This document shows, piece after piece, positions 51,729 through 60,239 of a DNA stretch of 64,000 nucleotides (position 1 is the first letter of the stretch; each line of letters starts with the position of its first letter). The DNA lies in assembly GCA_963771305.1 (NCBI GenBank), contig CAVYTS010000037.1:1-64000 (forward strand). Direction: 5' to 3'. The notes beneath the pieces are model-generated. The model was not told where the DNA came from and searched no databases. It saw nothing but the letters and a program-made list of their open reading frames with translations. The stretch is from CAJCIT01 sp963771305. Its GTDB lineage: Bacteria; Acidobacteriota; Terriglobia; Bryobacterales; Bryobacteraceae. The translations under genes were made by a program, and so were the position numbers.

Positions 51729-52748
51729 TCACTTGAAGCGGTATCCGGGTTTCAATTGGCAGCGGTAAAGCCTGCCTTGTTGCGGGTCCACCTTCAGGTC
51801 GCAAACTGCCCATGACAGATTCAGTTGGGGTCCGAGCGGGAACACAATGCCAGCGCCGTCGAACTCTGCCTCAATGCTGGCACCTTGTGCAGTTGTCGGA
51901 AGGGTGAAATTCATTGTCTGGCCAAACGCCACCGGGTAGGATTGGCGTACTGTGTCATTGACTCTTGTTCGCATGACATCCGCCTCAGCCAGAAATGTTA
52001 CGGTGTCGGACCAGTTCTCAGCCGTCAGCTTGACCACCCGGCCGTTTAGAGACGTCTGGTTTGGCTCAACCTTCGTAAACGGGCATGGACCCGCGATGCA
52101 GGAAACGCGAACCTCGCGCAGTTCGTTTCCGTCGCCGCCGTCGAGGGCGACTCCTCCAATGGATGCCTTCCATTTTCCGTCCGGTGAGCAGGGCGGCCGG
52201 TGATCGCAGGGAACATTGCCGACGTTGCCGACCTCGAATGTTTTGGAGATACTACCAACGTTTAAGGAGGCAGAAATTTTGACCGTGTACCGGACTCGGA
52301 TATCGGAAATCAGCGTCTCGCGCGGATTCAAGTCCCCGGGAACATCGCTTGCAGCGGGTGTCATCCGGATCACTAAGACCTTGTCATTGGAGGGCGCGGA
52401 CATCTCAACCGGAAGGAAGTTGGGGTGCACGACTTTTAGGCTGACCGACTGGCCGGCCACCAGTGGAGGACGAAACGTGAGCCGGAAGTAGCCCTGCGAA
52501 TCGGATGTTGCCTCTCCTCTTGCGAAACTACTGACTGCCGTGATCTCGGCCCCCGCGATAGGAGCTTGTTTTCGAGGATCGGCATTCATGGCGATCACGG
52601 CACCCGTAATGGGTGTGGTTCGAAGGTGCCACGGGAAGAACGTGATGACAACCGCAATTGCCAGACCGATCAGGATGGCAATCGCGGTCCGAACCTCCGT
52701 CTTCTGGCGTGCTCGCATCATCACACTCTGCTCAATTCTACGATGCAT
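51729..52748 (-). CDS. Membrane-anchored protein with carboxypeptidase-regulatory-like domain
   Basis: The 339-residue protein has an N-terminal membrane anchor (TAIAILIGLAIAVVITFFPW), then a carboxypeptidase-regulatory-like fold (ITGAVIAMNADPRKQAPIAGAEITAVSS to RMTPAA, about 45-135) and a C-terminal beta-rich unknown domain with Cys pairs (PCDHRPPC; CIAGPC). The C-terminal region is similar in character to acidobacterial hypothetical exoproteins. Oriented to the periplasm. ATG 52748 versus ATG 52721/52718 (MMRARQ) is unresolved. It is divergent from the glucoamylase gene with a 59-bp gap holding the promoters. Confidence 0.75.
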   Translation of the reverse strand: MHRRIEQSVMMRARQKTEVRTAIAILIGLAIAVVITFFPWHLRTTPITGAVIAMNADPRKQAPIAGAEITAVSSFARGEATSDSQGYFRLTFRPPLVAGQSVSLKVVHPNFLPVEMSAPSNDKVLVIRMTPAASDVPGDLNPRETLISDIRVRYTVKISASLNVGSISKTFEVGNVGNVPCDHRPPCSPDGKWKASIGGVALDGGDGNELREVRVSCIAGPCPFTKVEPNQTSLNGRVVKLTAENWSDTVTFLAEADVMRTRVNDTVRQSYPVAFGQTMNFTLPTTAQGASIEAEFDGAGIVFPLGPQLNLSWAVCDLKVDPQQGRLYRCQLKPGYRFK

Positions 52749-52807
52749 GTTGGCACAGAAGAACCAGACACTCCGCCCACAGCCGTGACGCGGAATCGTC
52801 TACAGTA

Positions 52808-54163
52808 GTGCACGTGGGGCCAAAGCGGATCATCCAGCCGACTCGCCGCGAGGTGATGCGGGCGATGCTTGGGGCAACTAGCGCCTCGGTGCTTGCAGCC
52901 GAGCAAGCGAGCTCTACGAAGGGCAGGCAAAACGTGGTGCGGCCCACTCTTCCGGAGGAAGACGATCAATTTCTGGAGACGGTGGAGAAGGCCAATTTTT
53001 TGTATTTCCTGGAGCAGTCCGATCCCGATACCGGGCTGGTGAAAGACCGTTGCAATGTACGGGCCGGCGATAACAGCATCGTCGGCAGCACCGCCGCAAC
53101 CGGGTTTGGCCTCACCGCTTTGTGCATCGGCCATCAGCGAGGTTACATCGAGATGGAGACCGCGCACGATCGCATTTTGCAAACGCTCCAGTTTCTCTGG
53201 GAGAAGATGCCCAATCATCGGGGGTTCTTCTTTCACTTCGCCAACATCAAAACGGGCGAACGGGTATGGGATTCTGAGGTGTCCTCCATCGACACCTCGA
53301 TGTTGCTGTGCGGCATCCTCACCTGCGCACAACACTTTCCGAACTCTGAGATTCACCACATCGCCTACCAGCTATTTGACCGGGTGGAATGGACCTGGCT
53401 TTCTGAAGACACCTCGTTGTTGCCCCATGGCTGGTCGCCCGAAGGCGGCTTTCTGTCCTATCGCTGGGACTATTACAGCGAGCTAATGATGATGTACCTG
53501 CTGGGGATCGGGTCGTCATCACATCCTCTCTCTCCCGAGGTCTGGAACGCCTGGAAGCGCCTGACCTTCGAATATGACGGCCTGCGGTACATCGGTTCCT
53601 ACTCGCCACTCTTCGTTCATCAATACTCGCAGGCCTGGTTCGACTTTCGCGGCAGGAAAGACAAGTATGCCGACTATTTCAAGAACTCGATCATTGCTAC
53701 GGAGGCCCACCGGCGTTTTTGTATGGAACTGCATGGCGAGTTTCCCGACTACGCTGATGACCTGTGGGGCATCACGGCTTCGGATTCAAAGAACGGGTAT
53801 GTGGTTTGGGGCGGTCCTCCCGCGATGGGCCCGATCGACGGCACCGTTGTGCCCAGCGCGCCAGCTGGCTCACTGGTCTTCCTGCCATGGACAACCTTGA
53901 GAGTACTCAAGAACATGAAGAATCGCTTTGGCGCGCGCCTGTGGAGCCGGTATGGCTTCGTGAATGCCTTCAACCCTCTTACCAATTGGTACGACGCCGA
54001 TGTGATCGGCATTGACACGGGCATCACCATGCTCATGGCGGAGAACCTGCGAACCGGCTTCGTTTGGGACACATTCATGAAGAGTCCCGAAGCCAAGCGC
54101 GGGCTGGAGCGGGCCGGTTTTGAGGCTTATCCCGTAACCTACGAGGCCTTGCAGTTGATTTGA
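52808..54163 (+). CDS. Tat-exported glucoamylase (PF10091-type glycoamylase)
   Basis: The 451-residue protein has a twin-arginine leader (TRREVMRAMLGATSASVLA) and a glycoamylase-fold domain (about 55-440). The latter shows FLETVEKANFLYFLEQSDPDTGLVKDRC, STAATGFGLTALCIGHQRGY, PEGGFLSYRWDYYSELMMMYLLGIGS, DDLWGITASDSKNGYVVWGGP and LWSRYGFVNAFNPLTNWYDADVIGIDTGITMLMAENLRTGF. The family occurs alone and as the internal domain of cyclic beta-1,2-glucan synthases. It is expected to cleave or transfer a beta- or alpha-glucan in the periplasm. Start is a GTG at 52808 (weak ribosome-binding site), chosen because the Tat motif follows in frame. Its stop lies 12 bp from the convergent glucan synthase stop, so it is probably related in function to that gene. 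Confidence 0.85.
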   Translation: MHVGPKRIIQPTRREVMRAMLGATSASVLAAEQASSTKGRQNVVRPTLPEEDDQFLETVEKANFLYFLEQSDPDTGLVKDRCNVRAGDNSIVGSTAATGFGLTALCIGHQRGYIEMETAHDRILQTLQFLWEKMPNHRGFFFHFANIKTGERVWDSEVSSIDTSMLLCGILTCAQHFPNSEIHHIAYQLFDRVEWTWLSEDTSLLPHGWSPEGGFLSYRWDYYSELMMMYLLGIGSSSHPLSPEVWNAWKRLTFEYDGLRYIGSYSPLFVHQYSQAWFDFRGRKDKYADYFKNSIIATEAHRRFCMELHGEFPDYADDLWGITASDSKNGYVVWGGPPAMGPIDGTVVPSAPAGSLVFLPWTTLRVLKNMKNRFGARLWSRYGFVNAFNPLTNWYDADVIGIDTGITMLMAENLRTGFVWDTFMKSPEAKRGLERAGFEAYPVTYEALQLI

Positions 54164-54175
54164 TCGCCGGCCTGT

Positions 54176-57100
54176 CTAGGCGGGCTGCGGCAGGAGATCG
54201 CGCTCCGGCATCGTGATGGGAACGTCCGGCACTCGTTCATGCAAGAGTAGTTCTGTCGCAAGCACGTGTGGCTCCGCGTGGAAATACCTTTGAAACGGGT
54301 TACCGAACAGGAGATTGGCGATGGCAAGTAGACTCATTCCCTGGTGATGAGCCATCCAGATGCGAATCACTTCGCCACCTGCACGCGAGTAATCGATGGA
54401 CTCATAGAATCCGTAGCGGCCGGTCCATCCATACTCCGCCATTTGCCGCAGGTTCTTGACAGCTGCGGCGGGATCAACCATGGTAGCGAGGAACGAAGAA
54501 TAAGGAGAAATGACAAGCGCTGCCTTGTCCATCCTCTTCATCGCTGCGTCCGGAATACCGAAGGGGGAGTAGCAATGATCCGCGCCGGGCTCGCCGAGAC
54601 AGGCCGATTCGGAGATACCCCAGGGGACACCCTTGCGGCGAGCGTATTCACGCTGCGAGCGGACCACCGCCTTTATACTCTGGTCGGCAATCGTATCGGG
54701 GTAATGCTTCATCCAGAGGGCGGGCATCAGGTATTCGAACATGGTCCCGGTCCAGGACAGCAGGATGCGCTCGCCGCGGAATAGCGTATAAGCGCGGCCG
54801 AGCCGGAACCAGGACTCCTGCGGGATGTCGCCCTTTGCGATGGCGACAAAGCACGCCATGCGCGCCTCGGAGGCGAGCAAATCGTAACAAGCCTGTTCCA
54901 GGCGTCCGGCCCGCACGTCGTAACCTACCGAGAGTGCTCGCTTGCGGGACTGGTAGAGAAAGCTGAAGTCCATCTCATTGACCAGCCGGTCGCATATGTC
55001 GGCGATGTCTCTGAGCTGGAAGGCCAGTTCCTTGGTGACGCCGCGCTTGACGCCGGGTTCGGCGGCGAAGGCCAAAGCGGCTTGCTTGAGCGTCCAAAGG
55101 CAGCAGGCCAGGTTGCCACTATCTACGCTCGAGATGAAATAAGGAGCAATCTCTTTCATGGACGAGAGGTCGTACCAATTGAAGAGATGGCCGCGATGCT
55201 TGGGCAACTGCAGTACCATGTCCAGGGTCTGCCGGGTTTCGTAGACAAACTCACTCAATGGCGCGAGACCCAGATGCACGGCAGCGATCCGGGCATTTAG
55301 TAGCATGCCAACATTGGTTGGGGAGAGACGAAGCTCCGGCGAGCCGCCTTCGCGCACATGATCGGGGATCAACCAGTTGGTTGCGGCCGTACTCCAGTCG
55401 TGAAAGAAGCGCCAAATGCGTTCGGCTGACTCTTGAAGCAGGCGTGCGTCTTGCTGGGCGAGCTTACTGTGCCCGGCGCGCGGCGGCTTGTTGAGCCAGG
55501 CGGCCAGAGGGCGTGAGACGACCCAGAGAATGAGCACCGGCACAGCCGCGGGAAACGCGGACGGACGAACGAGCCTAAGGGCGACGCCTATGGCGATCGC
55601 AATCCAGGGAGACCATTCCAGGTAAACATCGACCCGTGCTTTCGGCCGGCCTTCCGTTTCGGCCTCGGCGGCCGTTTCCCACTCCAGCAGATTTCGCCGT
55701 GTGATGAGCAGTCGCCGAATGGATCGTGTGACGGCATCGATGGACAGCAGGGCTTGGTGTAATAGGAAGGTCAAGCTGAATAGAGCCATGCCAATTCCAT
55801 CCATGAATGCACTGGCCGTACTGCGCGCCCAGGCGGGCAGATAGCGGGCATGAAGCGGAATGCGCAGCAAAGCAAATAGCAGGCTGGAAAACGCCGGGAT
55901 GAAGAGCATGCCAACTGCGGCGATAGTCCAATAGTCAGCGAATCCGGGCAAGAAAAACCAGCTCCCGAGCAGAAGCAGAAGCATGCCTGGCTCGAGCAGG
56001 CTTCGCCGCAGATTATCGAGGATTTTCCATTGCGAGATGAGCGAAATGGGATTCCAGATCATACGCCCCTGGCGGTCGGGCACGCGCGAACGGGTCCATC
56101 GCATAATCTGCCAGTCGCCGCGCACCCAGCGATGCTTGCGGCGGCTGAAGGCGCTGAAGTGCGAGGGATAGTCGTCAATCAACTCAATGTCGCTGACCAG
56201 CGCCGCTCGGGCATATGCGCCTTCAATCAAATCGTGACTCAACAGGGCGTTGTCCGGGAATCGGTTTTCGACGGCCTCACGCAAGGGGTCGACTTCATAG
56301 ATGCCTTTGCCCGTGTAGATACCCTCGCCGAACAGGTCCTGATAGACGTCCGATATCGCACGAGTGTAAATGTCGAACCCGGTCTGACCGGAACACAGAG
56401 CGGCGAGCCGGCTGCGGGCCGCCGATTGAATGCTGATGCCGATGCGCGGCTGGAGAATGCCGTAGCCCTCGACGACCAAGCGGCTGGTTGGTTCCACAAC
56501 GGCCTGATTGAGGGGATGCGCAGCTGTACCGACGAGCCGCGCAGCCGAATCGCGCGGGAGTTGCGTGTCGGAATCGAGAGTGATCACGTAACGCACCCGA
56601 GGCAGCACGGTGGTATCGCCGATCTGCACCGGGAAGGCATCGTACTCTCCGCGGAGGAACTGGTTCAGATCGAGCAGCTTTCCGCGTTTGCGCTCCCAAC
56701 CCATCCAGCGGCCCTCGGAATCGTTATAGACGCGATGACGGTGAAGTAAGAAGAAGGGAGAACGGCCATCCAGACGATTGCGTTTATTTAGCCCTTCAAT
56801 CAGTTGCCGGCATAGGTCGAGCACGGGGTCGCCTTGCTCAACGGGACGGTCGGAATCAGGCCAGTCGGTTACCAGCGCAAAGTAAAGGTTCGGGTCGCGA
56901 TTCGCGAGAAACCGGATCTCGAGATCCAGTACTAAATCGCGTACCTGGGCGTCGTTAAGGAGCAATGTTGGAATGGCCACCAGCGTAAGGCAATCGTCCG
57001 GTATGCCCTCTGAGAAATCCAGCTTCGGCAGGACGCGCGGGGGAACCAGGAAGGCGGTGAGATTATTTACGAAGTCAGCCGCCGCTTGAGTGGCAGGCAA

Positions 57101-58123
57101 CAGCAGGAGGAGCAGGCCGGTGAGTGCGGCAGCCAGAGGGCTAATTTTGTTCAGGATTTCGAAAACGATGAACAGCGTCACCAATTCAATAGCTGCCAAA
57201 TAGTACGCGGTGGGGTAACGCAGCACCAGCCTGGAGAGCCAAGCCTTGATGGGAGGGCGATACCCGGCGGCCGCTTCGAGAGCCGGCAGGCCTTTATCCA
57301 CCAGGTAGAACCCGATATGGGTGCGGCGCATCGCAACCCGCGAACCATCGGAGGCGGCGGCAGCTTGTTTGGCGAACCCAATGGCAGTGGCGGCAATCTC
57401 GTGTTCGGCCATACCGCTATATTTGGCTAGGTTGCCAATGACGGTGCGATAGTGCTCGCGGCCCTCAAAATCCATGCGCGCGAATGCCCCAGCTGGATCG
57501 CTGATCAAAGTTCGGTTGGTGAAGCTGGCCGCTTCAAAAACTTCTTTCCAACCCGTCTCCGTAATCACACGAAGGCTTGTGATGACAATCGGCCACTGCG
57601 AAGCCTCCGAATTCGTGATACGGTCAATCAATTCCAGTTGGAGAGCGGGCCGCAAGCTCCAAATCTCGGCCATGTTGAGAATCGAGACCTGCTGAAAACC
57701 TTCGAGAAACGCGAGAAAACTATCGTCCCGATAGCCATCGCCAGTTTGCTGGAGATACCCGCGTGCGATCAAGCTGGTACGGAGAGCTTGCTTTCCCGAG
57801 TCGTCATTGATCACCGGAAGGGACGGATCGAGGGTGAATTCACGGGTTTGCTGTTCTGACGCGTAAACGAGACGGACGTTGTCCAGAAGCCACTTTATGT
57901 GCTGTCGTTGCGGGCCTGCCGGATTGGCCGCGGACGCTCTCGCAACGGCCGCACGCAGTGCCTTACGTCGCGACTTGTTGGAGGATGGCCGAATCCGACG
58001 CAAGCCTATGGTTGCGGGGCCGATAGACTGCGCCAACCGAGAGCCTGCATCGCGAAAGCGGGAAAGTTCATCGCCGGATCCGGCTTCCATTGAGGGCGTG
58101 AAGGGAATGGAATCGTTTGTCAT
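54176..58123 (-). CDS. GT84-type glucan synthase with glycoamylase domain, lacking GH94 domain
   Basis: The 1315-residue membrane protein corresponds to the N-terminal half of cyclic beta-1,2-glucan synthases (NdvB/Cgs, ~2800 aa). It has an N-terminal helical domain, transmembrane helices (~300-345), a GT84/GT2-like catalytic core with D517xD519 (VITLDSDTQLPRDSAARL) and the RKHRWVRGDWQ motif, and more helices (~700-870). A C-terminal glycoamylase domain follows (~1030-1300; ERILLSWTGTMFEYLMPALW, ESACLGEPGADHCYSPFGIP, GMSLLAIANLLFGNPFQRYFHAEP). It stops at LLHERVP... exactly where the GH94 phosphorylase domain begins in NdvB. It probably polymerises a glucan from UDP-glucose. Its ATG overlaps the ABC exporter stop (ATGA), and the glucoamylase converges on its 3' end. 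Length and product are inferred. Confidence 0.88.
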   Translation of the reverse strand: MTNDSIPFTPSMEAGSGDELSRFRDAGSRLAQSIGPATIGLRRIRPSSNKSRRKALRAAVARASAANPAGPQRQHIKWLLDNVRLVYASEQQTREFTLDPSLPVINDDSGKQALRTSLIARGYLQQTGDGYRDDSFLAFLEGFQQVSILNMAEIWSLRPALQLELIDRITNSEASQWPIVITSLRVITETGWKEVFEAASFTNRTLISDPAGAFARMDFEGREHYRTVIGNLAKYSGMAEHEIAATAIGFAKQAAAASDGSRVAMRRTHIGFYLVDKGLPALEAAAGYRPPIKAWLSRLVLRYPTAYYLAAIELVTLFIVFEILNKISPLAAALTGLLLLLLPATQAAADFVNNLTAFLVPPRVLPKLDFSEGIPDDCLTLVAIPTLLLNDAQVRDLVLDLEIRFLANRDPNLYFALVTDWPDSDRPVEQGDPVLDLCRQLIEGLNKRNRLDGRSPFFLLHRHRVYNDSEGRWMGWERKRGKLLDLNQFLRGEYDAFPVQIGDTTVLPRVRYVITLDSDTQLPRDSAARLVGTAAHPLNQAVVEPTSRLVVEGYGILQPRIGISIQSAARSRLAALCSGQTGFDIYTRAISDVYQDLFGEGIYTGKGIYEVDPLREAVENRFPDNALLSHDLIEGAYARAALVSDIELIDDYPSHFSAFSRRKHRWVRGDWQIMRWTRSRVPDRQGRMIWNPISLISQWKILDNLRRSLLEPGMLLLLLGSWFFLPGFADYWTIAAVGMLFIPAFSSLLFALLRIPLHARYLPAWARSTASAFMDGIGMALFSLTFLLHQALLSIDAVTRSIRRLLITRRNLLEWETAAEAETEGRPKARVDVYLEWSPWIAIAIGVALRLVRPSAFPAAVPVLILWVVSRPLAAWLNKPPRAGHSKLAQQDARLLQESAERIWRFFHDWSTAATNWLIPDHVREGGSPELRLSPTNVGMLLNARIAAVHLGLAPLSEFVYETRQTLDMVLQLPKHRGHLFNWYDLSSMKEIAPYFISSVDSGNLACCLWTLKQAALAFAAEPGVKRGVTKELAFQLRDIADICDRLVNEMDFSFLYQSRKRALSVGYDVRAGRLEQACYDLLASEARMACFVAIAKGDIPQESWFRLGRAYTLFRGERILLSWTGTMFEYLMPALWMKHYPDTIADQSIKAVVRSQREYARRKGVPWGISESACLGEPGADHCYSPFGIPDAAMKRMDKAALVISPYSSFLATMVDPAAAVKNLRQMAEYGWTGRYGFYESIDYSRAGGEVIRIWMAHHQGMSLLAIANLLFGNPFQRYFHAEPHVLATELLLHERVPDVPITMPERDLLPQPA

Positions 58124-59937
58124 CGGTAACTCGCGGCTTGCAGTTCGAACATGGCGGCGTATCGTGCGCCCAAGGCGATCAGTTGCTGGTGGCTGCCCTG
58201 CTCCACGATTCGGCCGTTTTCGAGCACAATGATCTGGTCGGCCATGCGCACGGTGGAGAAGCGGTGCGAGATCAACAGCGCCATCTTGCCCTGGGTCAAT
58301 TCGGCGAAACGCTGAAAGACTTCAAACTCAGAGCGCGCATCAAGGGAGGCAGTGGGCTCATCCAGAATGAGCAGCTGAGCGTCACGAAGGTAGGCGCGGG
58401 CCAGAGCAAACTTCTGCCACTCTCCGCCCGAGAGGTCAACCCCGCCGCTGAAACGGCGTCCTAGAAGTTGTTCGTATCCACCTGGCAGTTTGGTGATAAC
58501 TTCCTCGGCCAAACTCTTGTGGGCAGCCTCGCGGACGGCGTCGTCCTGAGCCGCGTCGATGCGGGCGACGGCAATGTTTTGACGAGCGCTCATTTCATAG
58601 CGCATGAAATCCTGGAAGATCACGCCGATCTCGCTGTGCAGATCCTCAATGCTGTATTCACGAAGGTCGATGCCGTCAAGGAGGATACGGCCTTCAGTGG
58701 GGTCGTAGAGACGCGTGAGCAGTTTGACGATCGTGGTTTTCCCCTGACCGTTCTCGCCTATCAGGGCGATGCGCTCATTCCTATCAATCCGAAGGTTGAG
58801 CCGGTCGAGCACATGGCGTTCAGAACCGGGATAGGCGAACGAGACGTTCTCAAACACAAAACCCTCGCGGATGGGGCGCGGCGCGGGCAGTGCATCTTTC
58901 CTGGAGCAGAGCTTGGGAGTGACCTGGAAGAAATTGACAAGATCGGTGAGAAAGAGCGACTGGTCGGCGATGCTTGAGAAAGTCGAGAAAATGTTTTGGA
59001 TGTTGAGACTGGCACCGGCAATAGCGCCTGTTAAAAGCTGCAAGGTACCCCAAGTGAGCGCGCCGTTTACAGTCTTGTAGACAACGTATGCGTAGGCGCC
59101 GTAATAGGCGGCGGTACTCAGCAGTGAGAGCGGCGCTCCAAAAAGAACGCGGCGAAGAGCGATGCCCACGTTTTCGCGATAGATCTGATTCGACAGGCGC
59201 GTGAATTCGCCCACCAGGAAGCCGCTCAATGCGAACAGCTTCAATTCCTTGGCCGACTCTTTGCTGGATCCAAGTATGCGAAGGTAATCCAGCTGCCGCC
59301 TTACGGGCGTTTGGCGTACGTCCTTAGCGTACCCGAGGAATGCGAAATGTGTTTCACCAAGGAAGGCAGGGACCACTGCCAAAATCAGTAAAAGCAACAA
59401 CCACGGCGAAAACCAGAAAATGGCTCCGGCGAGGCTGAGGGCTGCTAAGGCCTGTTGAAGGACTTGGCCCAAGGCTTGGATCATCGCTATGCGGTCCGTG
59501 GACTGTACGCGGGCGCGTTCCAGTTTGTCGTTGAAGACCGGATCTTCATAAGAAGAGAGGTCCAGTCGCGAAGCATGCTCCATGACCAGAATGCTGACGT
59601 GGCGGGCAAAGCGGTCGGCGAGTAGGGAATCGAAGTAGCCAATGGCCCGGCCGAGGATTGAGCCGCACGAAGCGAGTACGAACTCCGCTGCGACGTACCA
59701 CCAAAAAGCGGGCGGCAATGGACGGCCTGCCAGGTGACCTTGGATGGCATCCAGGATCATCTTCGAAACCCCAAGAACTGCCAGCGGAAGCAAAGCGACC
59801 GTGAGCCGACAAGCCAAGCCACCTGAAACCACGCCGGGTCCGGCCTCCCAGACAATCCGGATCAGCTGCGGAACGTTTTTGAGAGCTTGCAGGCGGGCCC
59901 GCCAGCTCTCCCAAAATGTTTGGGGACTCTCAGCCAT
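58120..59937 (-). CDS. ABC exporter, fused permease-ATPase (possible glucan exporter)
   Basis: The 605-residue half-transporter has a six-helix membrane domain (about 35-330) and an ATP-binding domain with Walker A GENGQGKTT, the Q-loop (FQDFMRYE), signature LSGGEW and Walker B LLILDEPTASLD with the H-loop LISHRFST. It should dimerise and export a substrate across the inner membrane. The 4-bp overlap with the GT84 synthase makes it a likely NdvA/ChvA-like exporter of the polymer (that is the role in rhizobia), but sequence orthology is not established. ATG 59937 (MAESPQTFW) is preferred to an upstream ATG at 59982 whose added residues are not conserved-looking. Divergent from treY. Confidence 0.92.
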   Translation of the reverse strand: MAESPQTFWESWRARLQALKNVPQLIRIVWEAGPGVVSGGLACRLTVALLPLAVLGVSKMILDAIQGHLAGRPLPPAFWWYVAAEFVLASCGSILGRAIGYFDSLLADRFARHVSILVMEHASRLDLSSYEDPVFNDKLERARVQSTDRIAMIQALGQVLQQALAALSLAGAIFWFSPWLLLLLILAVVPAFLGETHFAFLGYAKDVRQTPVRRQLDYLRILGSSKESAKELKLFALSGFLVGEFTRLSNQIYRENVGIALRRVLFGAPLSLLSTAAYYGAYAYVVYKTVNGALTWGTLQLLTGAIAGASLNIQNIFSTFSSIADQSLFLTDLVNFFQVTPKLCSRKDALPAPRPIREGFVFENVSFAYPGSERHVLDRLNLRIDRNERIALIGENGQGKTTIVKLLTRLYDPTEGRILLDGIDLREYSIEDLHSEIGVIFQDFMRYEMSARQNIAVARIDAAQDDAVREAAHKSLAEEVITKLPGGYEQLLGRRFSGGVDLSGGEWQKFALARAYLRDAQLLILDEPTASLDARSEFEVFQRFAELTQGKMALLISHRFSTVRMADQIIVLENGRIVEQGSHQQLIALGARYAAMFELQAASYR

Positions 59938-60239
59938 ACAGATTGTGTCTTCGGTGACAGCGCAGATCCTGCAGACTGACATGCGCCGGGACAGCTAGGA
60001 GCACCTCAGATGCCATTCCTCGCAAGTATTTGAGGAGACGCGGGGCTTTGGATCCTAGAAGGCATTTCTTACTCGTTTGGAGATGGTTCGTTTGACGTCC
60101 CGGCGTCACGGAAACTGCAATTTCGGACGAGCCGGACTCGTCAAACCGATGAAGCCAAACGACAGAATTGTAAGTCATCTAGCAGTCTCCAGGAGCACCG
60201 ACGAATGGTGTGACATTTGCTGGTGGTTCTGCGGAGAAT
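59938..60239. other. Divergent spacer without gene between the ABC exporter and treY
   Basis: 302 bp; no convincing gene in any frame. It must contain promoters for the exporter/GT84 operon (minus) and for treY (plus), but no clear -35/-10 pair or operator was identified. Near the treY start a GGAGA sequence (60233-60237) serves as ribosome-binding site. Confidence 0.5.
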
